Positions 27,801 to 42,800 of a stretch of DNA of 64,000 nucleotides are shown piece by piece. The DNA lies in NCBI GenBank assembly GCA_947591315.1, contig CANQDD010000042.1, positions 1 through 64,000 of the forward strand. The letters run 5' to 3'. The translations under genes were made by a program, and so were the position numbers. Every line of letters begins with the position of its first letter. Within the stretch, counting starts at the first letter, position 1. The notes beneath the pieces are model-generated. The model was not told the DNA's origin. It searched no databases and worked only from the letters and a program-made list of their open reading frames with translations. This DNA is from an uncultured Clostridia bacterium. GTDB lineage: Bacteria > Bacillota > Clostridia > UBA1381.

Positions 27801-30800
27801 ATCCTTACCGTCTATCAGTTTATTGTAGCTGAGAACCACGTCAACGGTAAATTCCTTCTCGTCTGTCGCAGTTGTGATGGTTACGTTCTTCGCGTGCTCT
27901 CTGTCCGAATGATTAGCGTCAGCGACCGCACTGTCAATCTCGTCACGGCGTGCAATCTTAATGCTTACGTTGTCGAACGCCGTCGCAAGTACATCGAAGC
28001 TTGTAACGCTGTGGCCGATATGTACATCGTAGTCCGTTACGGACGGGTTGTACTTCTGCGTCATGATAGCGTTTCTTTCGGGCGTTACTTCGTCAACATC
28101 CTTACCGGGTACGGGGAATACCCACAGATCCGTAAGTACCGGCTTATCTGTGTTGAATACGTTAATCACGTACTCGGATACGTTCTCAAGTCCGCTCTCC
28201 GCATACTCTGTCAGACGGAAGGTATAACGTCCCATACCCTTCGTGAGCTTCGTGGTTATGTTATCGGTAAATTTCGTTGTAACCGTGTAGTCGTTCATGT
28301 ATGCGTCGCTCGCCTCATAAGTGTCGAGTACCTGAACGTATACGTTCTCGTTTTCTTCGGTTATGCTGCCCGAAACACCCTCTATTTCCTTCATGTGCGT
28401 GATAAGCGAGTGTGCGAACAGCTCGAGGTCTTCGCTCGATACCATTACGTTGTAGGTATGTCTGCCGCCCTCAACCTCATGGTCAAAGCTGCCCAGACTC
28501 TTTTGAACGGTTTCGTTACCGTCCTCGTCTGCGGTCGTCTTAAGACTTCTTACAAGTATCTCCGTCACAAGCGGTTCATACTTGTCGGTGTCGAAGTCAC
28601 CGTCAGCGTTATTATGCGTTATGTCAAGATTCTTATAGTATACGCTGCCGTCCGTTGTTTCGACGCGTATATCGTATCTCTCTCTGTCGCTCGTAATGAG
28701 CTCTTCTATTGTGCCGTCCGTTAAGCGCTTGCCGTTTACTCTGATAACGGCATTCTCAGCGGCTGCCGCGCCGAGAGACATTGTAAGGTCTTTGCGCAGG
28801 CTGTAGTCTCCTGACTTATCGTTGGCTGTGTCAAGTCTCGTTACGGTGTGCGCCGAAGCTTTGTAAGCATCATCGCCGATTACCGATTGCGTGTCCGCGG
28901 TAAGGCTTGTAAGCTGTGCACTTGCCGCCTCGGACTTCTTCATAATTATGAGCGAATATCTCTGCGCGGCTTCCTCACCGATTGCAGATGTGATTATAAC
29001 CTTATTCACACCGCTGTGGACTGCAATTTCCTTAGATGCAGTGCCGTCGGTGCCGGATGCCGAACCGTCGTCCGCCGATATGGTCAGCTTCGGAGCATCC
29101 TTACCCGTGTATTCGGCAGCCGCATTAAGAACAACCTTATCAACGCCTTCATCGACGTACGCGTAGTAGTTCACGCCGCGCGCGTAGTTGTCGCCGCCCT
29201 TGGTGAATTCCGTCGTGAACGGTATCGTCTTGCCGTTCGTGTCCTTAAGCACAAGGCCTGTGTTCTTTGCAAGCGCGATGCTCTTAACCGTCTCGTGAGT
29301 ATGTCTGTTTATAATCATCGAGTACGCTCTTGTCGGATACTTCGCGTCATCTGTCGGATATACGAGCAGTGTGATCGTCGAATCCTTACCCTCCGGCAGC
29401 TTAGCCGTAAAGCTTGTCTTTGACGTTCTCGTAATAGCCGCTTTCGACGAGTATGCCGATACCACTACGCCGTCGTCGGGCAGACCGGTGGGTGCCTTCG
29501 AGCCGTCATCAAGCGTCTTGGGCAGCATCTTACCGAGCGTTTCTATATCCACTTCTTCCGCGTCATACGGTACGGATACGTAGTACGTTCTGATTGACGG
29601 ATCGAATACCGGCGCCATGCTGCCCTTGTCAACCGCAAGGTAGTCAAGGTCTGCGATCGGATCCTCCGGTCTGATTACGTTGAGTACGTAATGCACGCTC
29701 GTCTGTGAATCCTTCGTATACTTGTCGTCGTTGACGTCCTTCTTCACATCTGTCTTTGATGTCAGAACAATATCGAAGTAGTTGATGCCCGTTCTGAGCT
29801 TCGTGAGGTTGAGACGGTTGTCATTGTCAGTCTTTTCACCGTACGCCATATACGCTTCTTCAGCCTCGGACAGCTTCATGCCGCTCTTTGTGATAGGCAT
29901 ATTTCTGACGGTGACGCTCATGTTTTCCTCGTTGTGGAAGATCGCCGCGACGTCGATCTCGTCGGTCTTGGGATCAACGATTGCGGTGTAGGTGTGCTGG
30001 TTCTCGATGAAGTCGGGAATTATCGGCACAACCGTACCGTCAGCGTCTGTTGTCGTCACTGTGAGGTTGTCAAGCACGAGCTTGCTGTCGCTGTTCTCAA
30101 GCGTGTTATCCGCCGTTACGGGCTGCAGTCTGATACCTGTTTCGTCGGTTTCCGTCTGCGCCTTCTCCGCTCTGTTGATTACAACAACGTATCTCTCCTT
30201 CGAGCCGACGCTGTTCTCAACCGTCATATTGAGCAGGTTGTCGCCGCTTGCAAGACTGATTTCGTTCAGACCTCCCGACTGAGCGGGCGTGTTGTTAACC
30301 TTGAGCGTGTAGTCACTATTGTCAAGCGTGCCTCTTACCCATACCTTGCTTACGTCCTCGTCCACGTTCAGATAGTACGCGTGCTCGGAATGGTAGAAGC
30401 CTGTGGACAGCGTGTACTTCGACGCCTCAACGCCGGTTGACGTCGGATAAATGTCAATCGGGATATTCAGCTCGGGTCTGTCCTCGCCGTACGCTCTGTT
30501 GACCGTTACTATGTAGCGTTTCTCCGTGCCGTTATAGAGCTTAACGTCAAACAGTACCTCGGTATCGCCGTAAGGCAGGTCTGTGAGAGTATACGTCTGA
30601 CCGCTCTTATACGCTATCGGCAGAGCGTTGGAGTTGGAGTGGCTTATGTTGATGTACGATTCTTTCTCCACGCCGTCAACCTCGCCCTTAAGCTCGTCAG
30701 GTCTTAACGTCGGCGTGAAGGTAAGCGTCGATACGTCGTAATCGTACGATACGAAGTAGTTTGTAAGCTTGCTGTTCCAGTGCGGCGTCTCGTGCGAGAA

Positions 30801-33800
30801 CTTCTGATCTGACTCCGCCGCCGTATCCGCAAGCACGTCTATCTTCATATCGAGTATGTCGCCCGTGAGAGCAGGATCGGCTGTCGCGCGGAACGCGTCG
30901 ATTACGTAGCGCTCCTTTGTAACGCCGTCCTCGGCTGTTACGGTAACGACTATCATGTTGGAGCCTTCGTTCAGCGGTATGCCGTCGGGCTTTTCTCCGC
31001 CTATGTACGGGTCGGCTTCGGTGTCGAACGTGCTGCCTATACCGGAGTACAGTCTCTCGCCGCCGACTTTTCTTACTCTGAGCGTCGAGTTGTCGTTAGC
31101 CGCTTCCGCGGTAAGGTTAAGCTCATCCTCGTCATACGGTATCGAGAGGAAGTACTCATGCACGTCCTTGTCGAACATCGCCGTAAGGAGCGTGTAATTC
31201 GAGGACGTTATTCCCTTAAGCTCCGCGTTATGGCTTATCTTGCCGGACTCATCGTTATCCGTATCCTCGGCGCTTGCCTTGTTGATGGTTACGGAGTAGA
31301 ATCTCGTATTCTTTACGTGGTCACGGCTGTCAATGCCGCTGCCGTCGAGCTGGCTTACCTCAAACAGGAAGGTGTTGTCGCCCGGCTGGAGTATCGCGGT
31401 ATAGTTCAGAGTATTTGTAAGCTCCGTTCTTTCCTCATACTTATACGTGTTGCTGTCTGTCTTTGTGGAGAGCAGGTAGATACGGCTGTCCATAGCAAAC
31501 TCGTTCTTTACGAACTGCAGGCTTATCTGATGCGTATCCGCGTCTACAAAGTCATAGTAGTTGCCGTCGTACTCGTTCGTCGCAACTCTTCTCGTCAGCG
31601 GCTTGCCCGTGTCGGATCTGATGATGTTCGACAGGAACGGGAATTCCGGAGTTGTCTTTAAGGACGAATCCTTGAAGAATTCTATCGCGTATTCCTTCTC
31701 CGTGGCGAGCTTTCTCGACGATACGATGAAGATTACTCTTACTCTGTCGCCGTTATTGAGGTTGTTGGCGAATACGGAACCCGGGAACTGCGTACCCTTG
31801 CCTATTACAACCTCGTTGCAGTCAAAGCCGTTCTGCTCGTTCGTGAGGTCGCCGTAAACGTTGTTCTCACCCTGCGTGCCAAAGTTCTTAGGATCTGTAT
31901 GCTCGGGCATGTTGTAAACCATTCTGTATACAACGCTGTAGTCGTCCTCCATCGGAACAGGCTTGATTCTTATAGGCGTCTTTGTAAGGTCGAGATCCTG
32001 CGGAATCGTGTAGTGATACGTGAACACATCCGAGGTCTTGTCGTCCGAAGGAACGGCTATCGTATCATAATAGCTGTTCTCCGGCTCGTCGGGATCGCCT
32101 ATAATAATCTGTATATCGTTCAGTCTCGCGATGTTGTTGTTCGGATCCTTTCTGATGATACTGAACTTGTACGTATTGGTAACCGTTCTGTCCTCACTCG
32201 TTACCTTTATCTTTATGTCGTTTATACCGACCTTCAAATCGAACGTGTGTCTGTCGCCCGGATCGTACGACTGCAGAACGCCGCTCGTCGTGTAGCCGCG
32301 CGAGTTCTGAACGTACGTACCTGTCGCTCTGTCACTCATCTTGAGGTTCTTGAAGGTGATATGGTCGGCGTCGGTCTCCGCCTGAAGCGTGAAGCTGAAC
32401 TGCTCGTCCAGAAGCTCCGTAAAGTCTGTTATCCATTCATCTTCATCCGCAACATCTTTACCGTCCTTAAGCAGATAGTCCGCGTTAAGGAGCAGAGCCT
32501 CGTTCTCCATCTGCTCAATCGAGAGGAGATAATTTCTGAACGTCAGATTCTCGGTTTCAACGCCGCCGGTAAGCGTACCGTTGGTTACGCCTATCGTCAC
32601 AACCTGCGGAACGGCAACCGCGCCTCTCGCGGTAAACTGTTTGCCGGTTTCGTCGAAGAAGTCATTGCCCTGCGGCGTGAACGAGCCAATCTTCACAATC
32701 TTACCGGAATCAACCGTTATCACGCGTATTCTCGTCGTATCCATAGCCTTGGGCACTCTTGCGACGTACGCGTCGGCTATCGTGCCGTCGGGCATCTGAT
32801 GATTCTTCTCGAATATCGCCGTAATCGGCATATCGTATCCGAGCGAGTTGTCGGTCGCAAAACCGCCGTCGGGCGTGCCGAGAAGTATGCTCAGAATATC
32901 TTCCGTTGACGCCGGCAGTACCCAGAGGTTGTATTCCTGACTGTGCGTACTGCTTGTGCTGTCCTCAAGGTGTATCTTAAGGAGCGTCGCATGCTCGTAA
33001 GGCGGCGTATCAAATGCTGCATGATCATAGTCTGTGCTGCTAAACGGATGATGCGCCACGCCGGTCGCCATCGCGTATGTAAGTCCGTTACTCGGCGTCA
33101 TAGTGCCTGTCTCAAGAGTATGGCTGTGCTCGTTCAGGATACTCGTCGTTACAAGATACGGACTGTCGGACTGCGCCTCAATCTTGAGGTTTGTGCCGTC
33201 GGCAACGTAAGCAACAAAGTCGTTGCCCACTCTCTGCGCTCTTACATCGTTTACGATTACTCTCTCAACATTGAATTCCGTCTGGTTTCTGTTGATGGTT
33301 ATCGTGTAATCGTTAGTCTCCGTGCCGTCCTCGCTCGTTACCTTTACGATAAATCTGTTTACTCCCGGAGTGAGCGTTACAGGTGTTCTTATATCGCTTA
33401 TAGCCGCGTCGAGAACGTTGAGCGTCTCGCCGTCGTCGCCCTGTCTGAACAGCGATACGAGCGTACCGGAGTTCTTGTGTACGTGGTATGCGTAAGCGAA
33501 TATTTCAGCCGTTGTAACCGTCGGGCCAACCGATACCTCGTATTCCTTGAGGAGGTAGTGGTAGCCGTACGGACTGAAGTCTTCGCCCGTTTCGCCAAGG
33601 TCTGCGGGCGTATGATCAAGCTTGAACTGCGACAGCTCTGCTTCGTCTCTCAGGAGCGCGTAGCCGGTTACGCCGAGACCGACAAGATTTCTTCTGTCGT
33701 CGGGCAGCGTTTCCTCACCGGTGTGGTTGAGGTCGGCGTTATTTGAACGGCTGTGTATTATAATTCTGTACTCGTTCGTGAAGTCGCCCAGCACGAGCGT

Positions 33801-36800
33801 TACGGGTATCTCAATGTACTCCGCATTGTTCGGCATAAGCTCTTCCCTTGTGTACTCGCGTACTATCGGACTGCCGAAGCCGTCAGGATCGCTGCGCTTC
33901 TCTACCGGTACAGCCTTCTGCTGCAGATCGTACTTGTCAATGTAATCGCCTATCCAAATCTTGAGGTCGTCGGTTATGGGCGGTTCGCCGTTATACGGTT
34001 TGCTCTTAAGCTCCTGAACGGAGTCGTAAGCCTTCTGAGCGTCAGCCATGATTACATATCTGCCTTCATTGTTTGTCGGCAGATCTTCAAGCTCGTATTC
34101 CTGTACGGTCGGAACAAATTCCTTGCCTCTGAACGGTATCTTGTCGCTCGGAGCCGCAAGTAATGTATATCTGTTTGTGTCTCCCGTTGTATTGTTATGT
34201 TCGCTTCTTACATATACCTTTCCGTCCGCGGAGTTCGCGCTTCTGTAGTCGCCGCTGCCGGCGGTGTTCGCAAAGCCTTTTGAGCGTACCTCAAGCATAT
34301 CAAGCGACATATCCACATTGGTATAGTAGATATAGAGCTTGTAGAAGCCGGATACAATCGTATTCTCGGGATGGATCGTTATGCTGAAGGTGTTGAGACC
34401 GTCCGCAAGGTTTGTTACGCCCGCGTCGAGCGAGCCGGCAGCCATGCCGTTCCATATATTGGGCTCTACATCCTGCGGGTTATTCGTACGCGACATGCTT
34501 ACACGGGCAAGTCTGTCATACGCCTGAACAAATACGTTTGCCGTTCTCGTGTTGTTGTATACGTAGGAGATGAATACTCTGTTACCCTCATCGTCCGTTG
34601 TCGTCTCATCAGGCTCGCGCTTTTCAACCGTTATGTATTCGAGAATATCGTCTATCGAGCTCTTTCTGACAAGAACGGTGTATGTATTCTGCGGCGTCGC
34701 AGCATCGGCGCTCGAATAAATCGAAACGGGTACGTATGTCGATTCACCCTCGAGCGGAACTGCCGGATTGAATACCGTTCTGTCGTCCGCCGTTATGAGC
34801 TCGGGCTTCATATTGCCTACCGCCGCGTAGAAGCCTGTTGTCGAGGTGAACAGTACGGATACCTTCGCGGTTCTCTGGTAAACGGGAAGTGTCTCATTCT
34901 CATCCTGAATGTACATCTGTCTCGCGTTGTTCCAAGGCGCGTCTATGGTATCTTCGATCGTCACCTTCATACCGTTGCTGCCCTCAGTTTCTCTGTACAG
35001 AAGCAGCTCGTATTCTACCTTTATGCCGTTCGTTGACTGAACAGTTATAGGCATTCTTATAGGATTGGTTGCCGTCGCTTCGGATACGTTTACGCTGGGC
35101 AGCATTACGGGGCCTATATCATTTGTGACATAACCCTCTACCGTTATCTTCGACGATGCTACCGTCGGCTCGATATACAGATCTGTGAAGTTCGAGTCGC
35201 CCTGTACAACACCTATGAAGCCGTAGCTTCCGTTTCTCGACGCATAAGTCTGGTGCTCTGTATTATAATCAACCGTTATGGACTTAAGTCCCGTTCCCAG
35301 CGGCGTGTTCAGAATGTCAAGCATGTAGTACGCGCAGCCGTCCGTCGCGCTGTAATGCTCTGTTCTGCTGTTGTTCGGGTTGAAGTATACGCTTGCCGGA
35401 ACAATTCTGAAGTAGAGCTGCTGCTGCGAGATATTGGAGATAGGAATGTAGTTCGTTCTCTTCAAATATCTCGGCGTCTGGTCGTTCGATACGAACGTAC
35501 CGAGCTGTGCGTCGTACAATTCTATTACCGCGTACTCGCTCAACGCCTTAATCTCAAACTTCGAGTCACCGGACTCCTCGGGCATGTTGATTACATAGTA
35601 GTTATACATACCCGGCGTTTCCGTTGAGGGGCCTGCGTTTGTTCTGATACCGTTTGACGAAGCCTCGGGCATCGTTATATCCATCGGCTTATCGTTATAA
35701 TCGCGCAGATCGTAAGCCCTGATGTAATCGAGCAGAGCATCGTTCGACTCGCGTCTGATGTTAAGGTTGTATTCCTTCGTGTCGCCCGTGCCGGAGCCGT
35801 TTGTCGCGCGTACCCTTACGGTAATCATCGAGCCTGTCATAGGCACGTTGAAGCTGAGCCTCTGCATTGCGGGGCCTGCGATGTAGTCCGCATTAAGTCC
35901 CTTGTCTTTCGGATTAGTGTCGTCCTTTGTCTTGAGCTTAAACAGCTCCTTACCATCAAGAACAGTAGAGCTTGAGATGATTTCGTAGCTGTTTACGTCG
36001 AGAACATAGTCACCGTCCGGAGACTCATTGTATTCGCCCGTAAGCTCGTCATAGCTGTATCTTACAACGCCCTCGTGGTCAAGCTTGGTTATGTCGGTAT
36101 CAAGCTTGACATATGTGCGGTCTTCGGGATCTCTCAGCACGTATTCCGCCTCGTTGGGGTTGTCTGCCTTTATGTAGTCAATCGGATAGTACGCCTTGAG
36201 AACCGTTGTCTTATAGTTATTTGTTACGTTAATGTATGCCGTCGTCGCGTTCTGGTCTATGAGAACCTCATACGTCGCCGGATCTGACAGCGTGCCGCCT
36301 ATTGTCGAGCGCGTCGCGAGTATACCCGCGTAATTCGGCAGGTGGTAAACGCGCATCTCAATGTCAAGGTTCGGATCCACGTAATCAGCCGGACGGCGTC
36401 TTATGTAGAGCTTAACCTCGCGTATCTGGTCGGGCTCGCCGTTTACAAGGTTGTTCGAGCCTACGTAAATCTTATACAGCGTGTCGTCCGATATGGTTAT
36501 GAGACGATTTCTGTTCGATGTACGCGTCTCGTCGTCCGAACGTCCCGTTTCGGAATTGAAGCTTGCTCTTTCGTCGTATGTAAGCGGCTCTATATGGATT
36601 CTATCGCCTGTTGCGGGGTCAATTTCCCACTTGATCCAGTCATCCTCAGAATCCCTTTCGGGATTGTCAAATACGTTTACACGCGTGTTTTCACTCTCCG
36701 CTACCGCCCTTACTTCAACATTCTTCGTCTTGTACGGAATTGTAGCGTAGTACGCGTCAGTCTCCTCATCGTATACCGCGAGGTCGCCCGCAACGTAGAT

Positions 36801-39800
36801 TTCCTTAAGCGCGAGATTGTTTACCCTTCTGGTAAGAACGAGGTCGTATTCCTGCGGCTTCTGGTCGCCTTCCTTGTTCTCCACAATGACGTGATACGTC
36901 TTTTCGTTCACATCCTGCGGGAAGTTCAGATATACGTTCAGAGCGCCTGTTGTGTTATTGGACGGGCCTGTGAGCTGCGAGCCGATTACGTCACCGTCAT
37001 CGTTCGTTACGTCCACGCCGTCTATGATGTCGCCATCCGCGCCCGTTACGGTCACGATCGCCGATTTTACGTTCGGAACAAGTCTTACCGGAACGATTGT
37101 TGTTCCGTAGTTAACCTCCGCATGGATCGACTCGGAGCCGTCCTCGTTTACGGTATATCTGCCGCTTGCGTCCGGTGTAATCATGTTGGGCGTATGCTCC
37201 ATCTTGGCAGTGTCAGCCGCGCTGAGCGAAGGAGCCACACCGTCCGGTCCCGCAAAGTATTCGGGATCGAGCAAGTCCTCTCCGCCGTCGCTGACAGAGC
37301 CGTTTTCACCCTTTGTAGGCGCGATGTATACGTAGTCAAGCGTTCTGTCCTTGGGCACTCTCTGCAGACGCAGCGCGTATACTCTGCCTCTGCCGGTCAC
37401 ATCGTCATGCGCCGTGTTTGCAAGATCCTGAGATCTTACATATATACTGATCATCAGGCTCTGACCTCTCACCATATTGGTGATGGTCGTCGTCTGCTGA
37501 TGAACGGCGTATTTGGAGTTGTGAATTTTTATGCTTGCAAGCGGATGCTCCGTAATACCCTTAATCTCAACCGCCGTTACGTCGTAGTCGATATACGCGA
37601 TAAACAAATCGTTATTGTCTACACCCTGCGGTATAGTCTTAAAGTATTCTTTCTTCTCATCATCATTCGGCTGTCTTACGTTCGGTCTGTCCATAAGCGA
37701 GATCGAACCCGTTTCGCCCGCCCAGAGCGATACTATATGGTCTTTACCGTCTTTATCGGTCTTTGACGGATAATCGAGCCATTCGAGATTATCGTTCTCG
37801 GTATCCATCGGATACAGACGAAGCTCATAATACTTATGAGTTATGCCGTCCTCAGCCGTGGTTACAAATCTCATATAGGTGTAACCGTCCGCCTCCATAG
37901 CTTCGAGCTCCGTAAATGTATGACGTATGTTATATGTTCCGTCATTTGTTCCTTCGGTGCCCTTTTCCTTGTACTCGTCAGCGCCGTCATATATTACGTA
38001 CTTCGTATTGAGCTTAATATCCGTGGTTTCTTCTACGGTCTTAATAGCAATACTTACATCACTGTTCTTCTTGCCCACGTCGTCGGAGGACAGGTAACCC
38101 TTATAAACCTCCCATTCGTGCTGCTCGCCGTCAATCCACGCACTATGTTCTGTTCCCATGTGAGTGAATTCGTTGGTCTTTTCAGCCCAGTTGTAGGTAT
38201 TGGACGTAGATATCTGTATTGTATCAACGTCGGCGTTAGCGGATACCATCTTGAGGTACGCAACATGCTTCGACGACATTGAGCCGTCCTCGGACGTTAC
38301 GGTGAAGTATACCGGCGCTCTGCCGTTGTCGATATTGATCGGTATCCATACATAATTCCGTTCGGATACTGAAGTATGTATGAACTTCTTCGCGGCTTCG
38401 GTTCTCGTTACCGTGCCGGTCTCGTCATCTACCGTTATATCGTATACTGAAATTGCGTCACCGTCCGCGTTAGTTATGGTTATAACCGCGTTCTTGTCCT
38501 CGGTTTCGATATATACCGGAGCGTATGTGACAGCCGCGTCTGTAACGGTGTATCGGCTCGACAGTGTTTCTTCCTGATTGTCCGGATCTCCGTCGTTCTT
38601 TTTGCCGTACTTATGTCTGTCTCCGTCATAGTAACCGCCGTTTATGTCTATATTCGCGCCTTCTTCCGTTACGCTGCCCGGTATTCTGAGAAGTTTAAGG
38701 TCGGCATCGCTGCTCTTGCGGTACAGTGTAATTCTCACGTGAGTAACCGTGCCCGCCTCGCTGCGTGAATAGATGTCGATTACCGGAGCGACGTCGCTTC
38801 CGTCCTCGGATTCGCCTATCTTGATCTTCTCCGCGCCGCTTGCGTAACCGCCGTCCTCGTCTGCGCCGAGCGCATCGTCGTAATTGCCGTAGGTGAAGTA
38901 ACCCTTCGCTCTGTAGCCCGCTGCCGTATCCTCCGCTGTCAGCTCGTAGCCTTCATACTTCATTGTATACTCGGTATTCGGCAGAGTTACCTCTTCACCG
39001 TCCGTGTTCGGATTATACGGAGGCGTTACCTTGTTCTTCGTGAGCATGTTGACAAGCATATTGAGCTTATCACGGTTATCAGCGCCTTCATAATGAGTAT
39101 AGCCGTAGCTGAACTCATAAAGCTTGCTGCCGTTTTCTTCTTCGACAGGCTCCATGCCCTTCGTTGTGAAGGTGGCTTCATCGTCCGTGTCCTTGCCGAG
39201 CGTAACCTCAAGATTATCCTCATCACTGTACATCTGCGAGATGAACAGGTTGTAAATCTTAGATGTGCCGTAATGTATTGTCTCATGAGGCGAATGGAGA
39301 GTACCCTCCGTGCCTTCCGAAGCAAGCGCGGCAACCTTAACCTTTACAAGCGTTACGGCGTTCTCGCCCTCTACAAGCACCGCGCTCGGGAGAACATTCT
39401 CAAGCTTCGTTGTGCCGAGGTACCAGTCTGACCATATGATATGCTCGTCGTCGTCACCGTAGAGCTTGGCGTTGGCGGTGTAGTAATCTCCGGCTTCAGG
39501 ATCAAGATAGCCGTAGCTTACGTAATACTTGTTGAGGTCGTCTGCATTCTTATCATGACCGTCGGCTGTCTTATTGAGATCAAGCTCGAGGTATCCGGGC
39601 GTTCCCGGAGCTACTCTTACGTCAAATCTTTCCTTATCCGCCGCGTTCTGCTTAGCAATGTGCGGATGATCTTCATCATACAGCTTACCCTCAACCTTTG
39701 ACTTGTCATAAACCGTGATGTACGGCGTCATGTCAAGTCTCGTTATGTCGAGAGTGAACGTCTTCGAGGCAACGCCGTCGGTAGCCTTTACCCATATCTC

Positions 39801-42800
39801 GGTAGAGGTTGTTTCGCCGGTAAGAACAAAGTCTTTCTCGGTATCTGTATGAACTTTATAGCTGTTGTTATCCTTAAACGTTACGGTCGCGAGCGGCTCC
39901 TTCGTTTCAGCCGTAAGGTCTACGATTGACGCGGTATCGGGCACGTAAGCCTGATACTTGCTGTCCGCCGTCTTTTCGGCTATTATTGTCTGCGTCTTGC
40001 CGCTGCCGTCAACGTAATCCACGACTACTCTTTCAAGGTCCGCCACGTTGTTCTTTACGTAAATTCTGAGTATCTGGATTTCCTTCTGCTCGTAAGGCTT
40101 ACCCTTGTTGTACGTAACCTCGGCGTATACCTCGTGAGGTACGCCGTCCGCAAGCTCGGACGGTATGTTTGTCATACCGCGGTTCTCCTTGTATGCCTTT
40201 TCAAAATTGCTCCAGAAGGTTATCTGTACGCCTTCAACAACAGGCTTGAAGTAGATAGTCTTATCGCCTCTGCTGCTTACAAGAGCGTTATGGATTCTCA
40301 CGCTGCTGTCTGCGTCGTCGGTAAGCGTGTATGTTTCCTTCGGCTCGTTCGCCGCTGCGCCCTCTCTTGCGGTTACTTCTATCTTCTTGCCCGTCAGCGT
40401 TTCCTTCGCCGCGAGGTTGCCAAGCTCGTCAGGGTTGACGTATTCGGTGTAAGCGTCAATGTCGAGCGATACCTCGTGTACGAGTACAACGTGGTACTCC
40501 TTCTCGGCAATGCCGTCCATAGCGAGGATATACGCGTATCTGTCGAGTATCGCGCCCTGAGCGAGACCGATGTTCTCCTCGGTGTAGCTGCCTATTGCAT
40601 AATCGTCGCCTATCGTATCCTTCGTAAGACCGGATGCGGTATCGAGGTATACTTTTGCAAGCGCGTTTGCGGGTATTGCCTTAGCCGTCAGCGCTTCAAG
40701 CGTGTCTACGTCATACGGTACTCTTACAATATAGATTGTATCGCTTGCGCCGCTCTCGTTGGTTATCTGCGCCGCTTCAGCCTTAACCGTCTGCTTCTCG
40801 CCCTCGCTGTCCGTGTATGTTCCGGTTATTTCGAGGTCGGTCAGACTGTTGATTACGATTATTCTCAGGTATGCCTTCTTGTCAATCTTCGCGTCAACGC
40901 TCGGCTTGAGCGAGATGGTCATTGTGAGAACCGTCGAATCCTTAATACTATCCGTTACGGTAATGCTGTTTGAGTTGTTGTGCGTCGGAGTTGTTTCGTA
41001 CATGTCAATCACAGCGTTCTGTCCGAGCGCCTCCGCGTACATCTGTATATCGTTCGGGTTTTCGACAACGGTCTGGTAAACCGTCGCTTCCTCACCGTCA
41101 ATTACCTCCTGAACAGCCATACCGGTAAGAACGGTGTTCTCGACAATCTTATCGGTATCGTTTACATAGAGCTCCTTAAGCTCTAAGTCAGCTCTGTAAA
41201 TCGTGAGCGTGTACTTCGCTTCCTTCTTGTTGAGCGACGATACAACCGAAATATCTGCCGTCTGAACATCCGATACGAGCGCATAGTCCTCATACGTGTC
41301 GTATGCCGTTCTGCCCTGTCTCGTTTCACTCGGTTCAATCGTTACGTGCGAGGACTTGCTTTCCGCCGCCGCGAGGAGGTCTACGTTTCTCGTCCTTGCG
41401 GGAACGATTACCGCATACTCGTTGTCGCCCGTCTTAACGGCGCGCAGCGTCGTCTCGGTCGCTCTATCCTTATCGTACGTTACGTCGATATAATCGAGAT
41501 TATTGTTGTCGTTGTTCTTGTAAATTCTGATATACGCTATGTTGTTAAGGTTGTCGGGTATACCCTCCGCGCGTCCTTTGCCGACTCTTACCTGCAGCTC
41601 CGCGTAACCGTCCGTAAGACCTACGGAGCTGTTCGTGTAAATGTTCGGTGAAGCGGATGTGGGCATCGGTGCGCCTGCCGGCATGTAACCTGCCGTTACG
41701 CCCGCGTCATTGTTCTTCGCCTTAACCTGGAGGTCGGTATAGTCGCTGTCTATGAATATCTCATAAATATCGGTCATAACGCCGTCTACCGTCTCGGTTA
41801 CGGGTTCGTAGCGAACGCCCTCGGACTCTACGTATTCAATCTCGAGATCGAACAAGTGAACTCTGAGCTTATACGACTTTGACTTAGCGTCATCCGTGTT
41901 CGCGGTTACCGTTATCGTTCTTTCAATAACGGGTTCGAGCGTCGCCGTCTGGTCGTTCTGAACAGCTATGTGACGCGTCTTATCGCCGTCAGCGCCTCCG
42001 CCCGTAATCTGTACCCATGCGCCGTCGGACGTTGCGATTGCTTCAATGTCCACAAGCTCCGAATTTTTATCCGTCAGCAGCCATGCGTCGTAGCCTACAA
42101 CGTTGCCTTCACTGTCATACTCGGGTACAACAGAACTCGGTCCCTTTACGCCATGACGCGTGTAGTATACGTTGACCTCTTTGAGAGATACGTCGTCGTT
42201 CTCCTTATAGATGTTTACGTAGATTGTCTTGTAATCGTCAGGTTCCGCGTCCTCGGCTCTTATCTTGAACTCGTAGGACGTAAGCTCGCTGTCGAGACTT
42301 GCCTTAACTCTTATCTCATTTCTGTATGTCTTTGTGCCTATTGTCGACTCGTCGGGCAGTGCCGCGCCGATATCGGCGAGATCGCCGGTGAGCATCGCGC
42401 TTCTGCCGTCAGCGGTGACGATGATATTCTTCTCAATGTCGCTTGCGCTCACCTTCGCCGAATACGTTACGCCGTCAGCCTCCGGTTTGAGTGTTATAAC
42501 ATTGTCGTCTCTGAAGTTACCGTCGTCGTCCGTGCCGTCGTCGCTCAGCTTAACCGTTATGTTGCCTATGCTGAGGTTCTTTCTCACGAGCTTTAACGTG
42601 TATCTGTACGTGTGCGGGTTCTCGCCCGGAACGTCAACATATACGGGTATGTAGATTTCCTTGATGTCAGGTCTTAAGTATATGCTCGTGAACGAGTTCT
42701 CGCCGTAACTCTTATACTTATCCGTGTACGGCGTTTGATCCGTTCTCGTCTCGTTCTTTTCGTCGCCCGTAAGCGGCATCGTCACGTACTTAACCTGCGT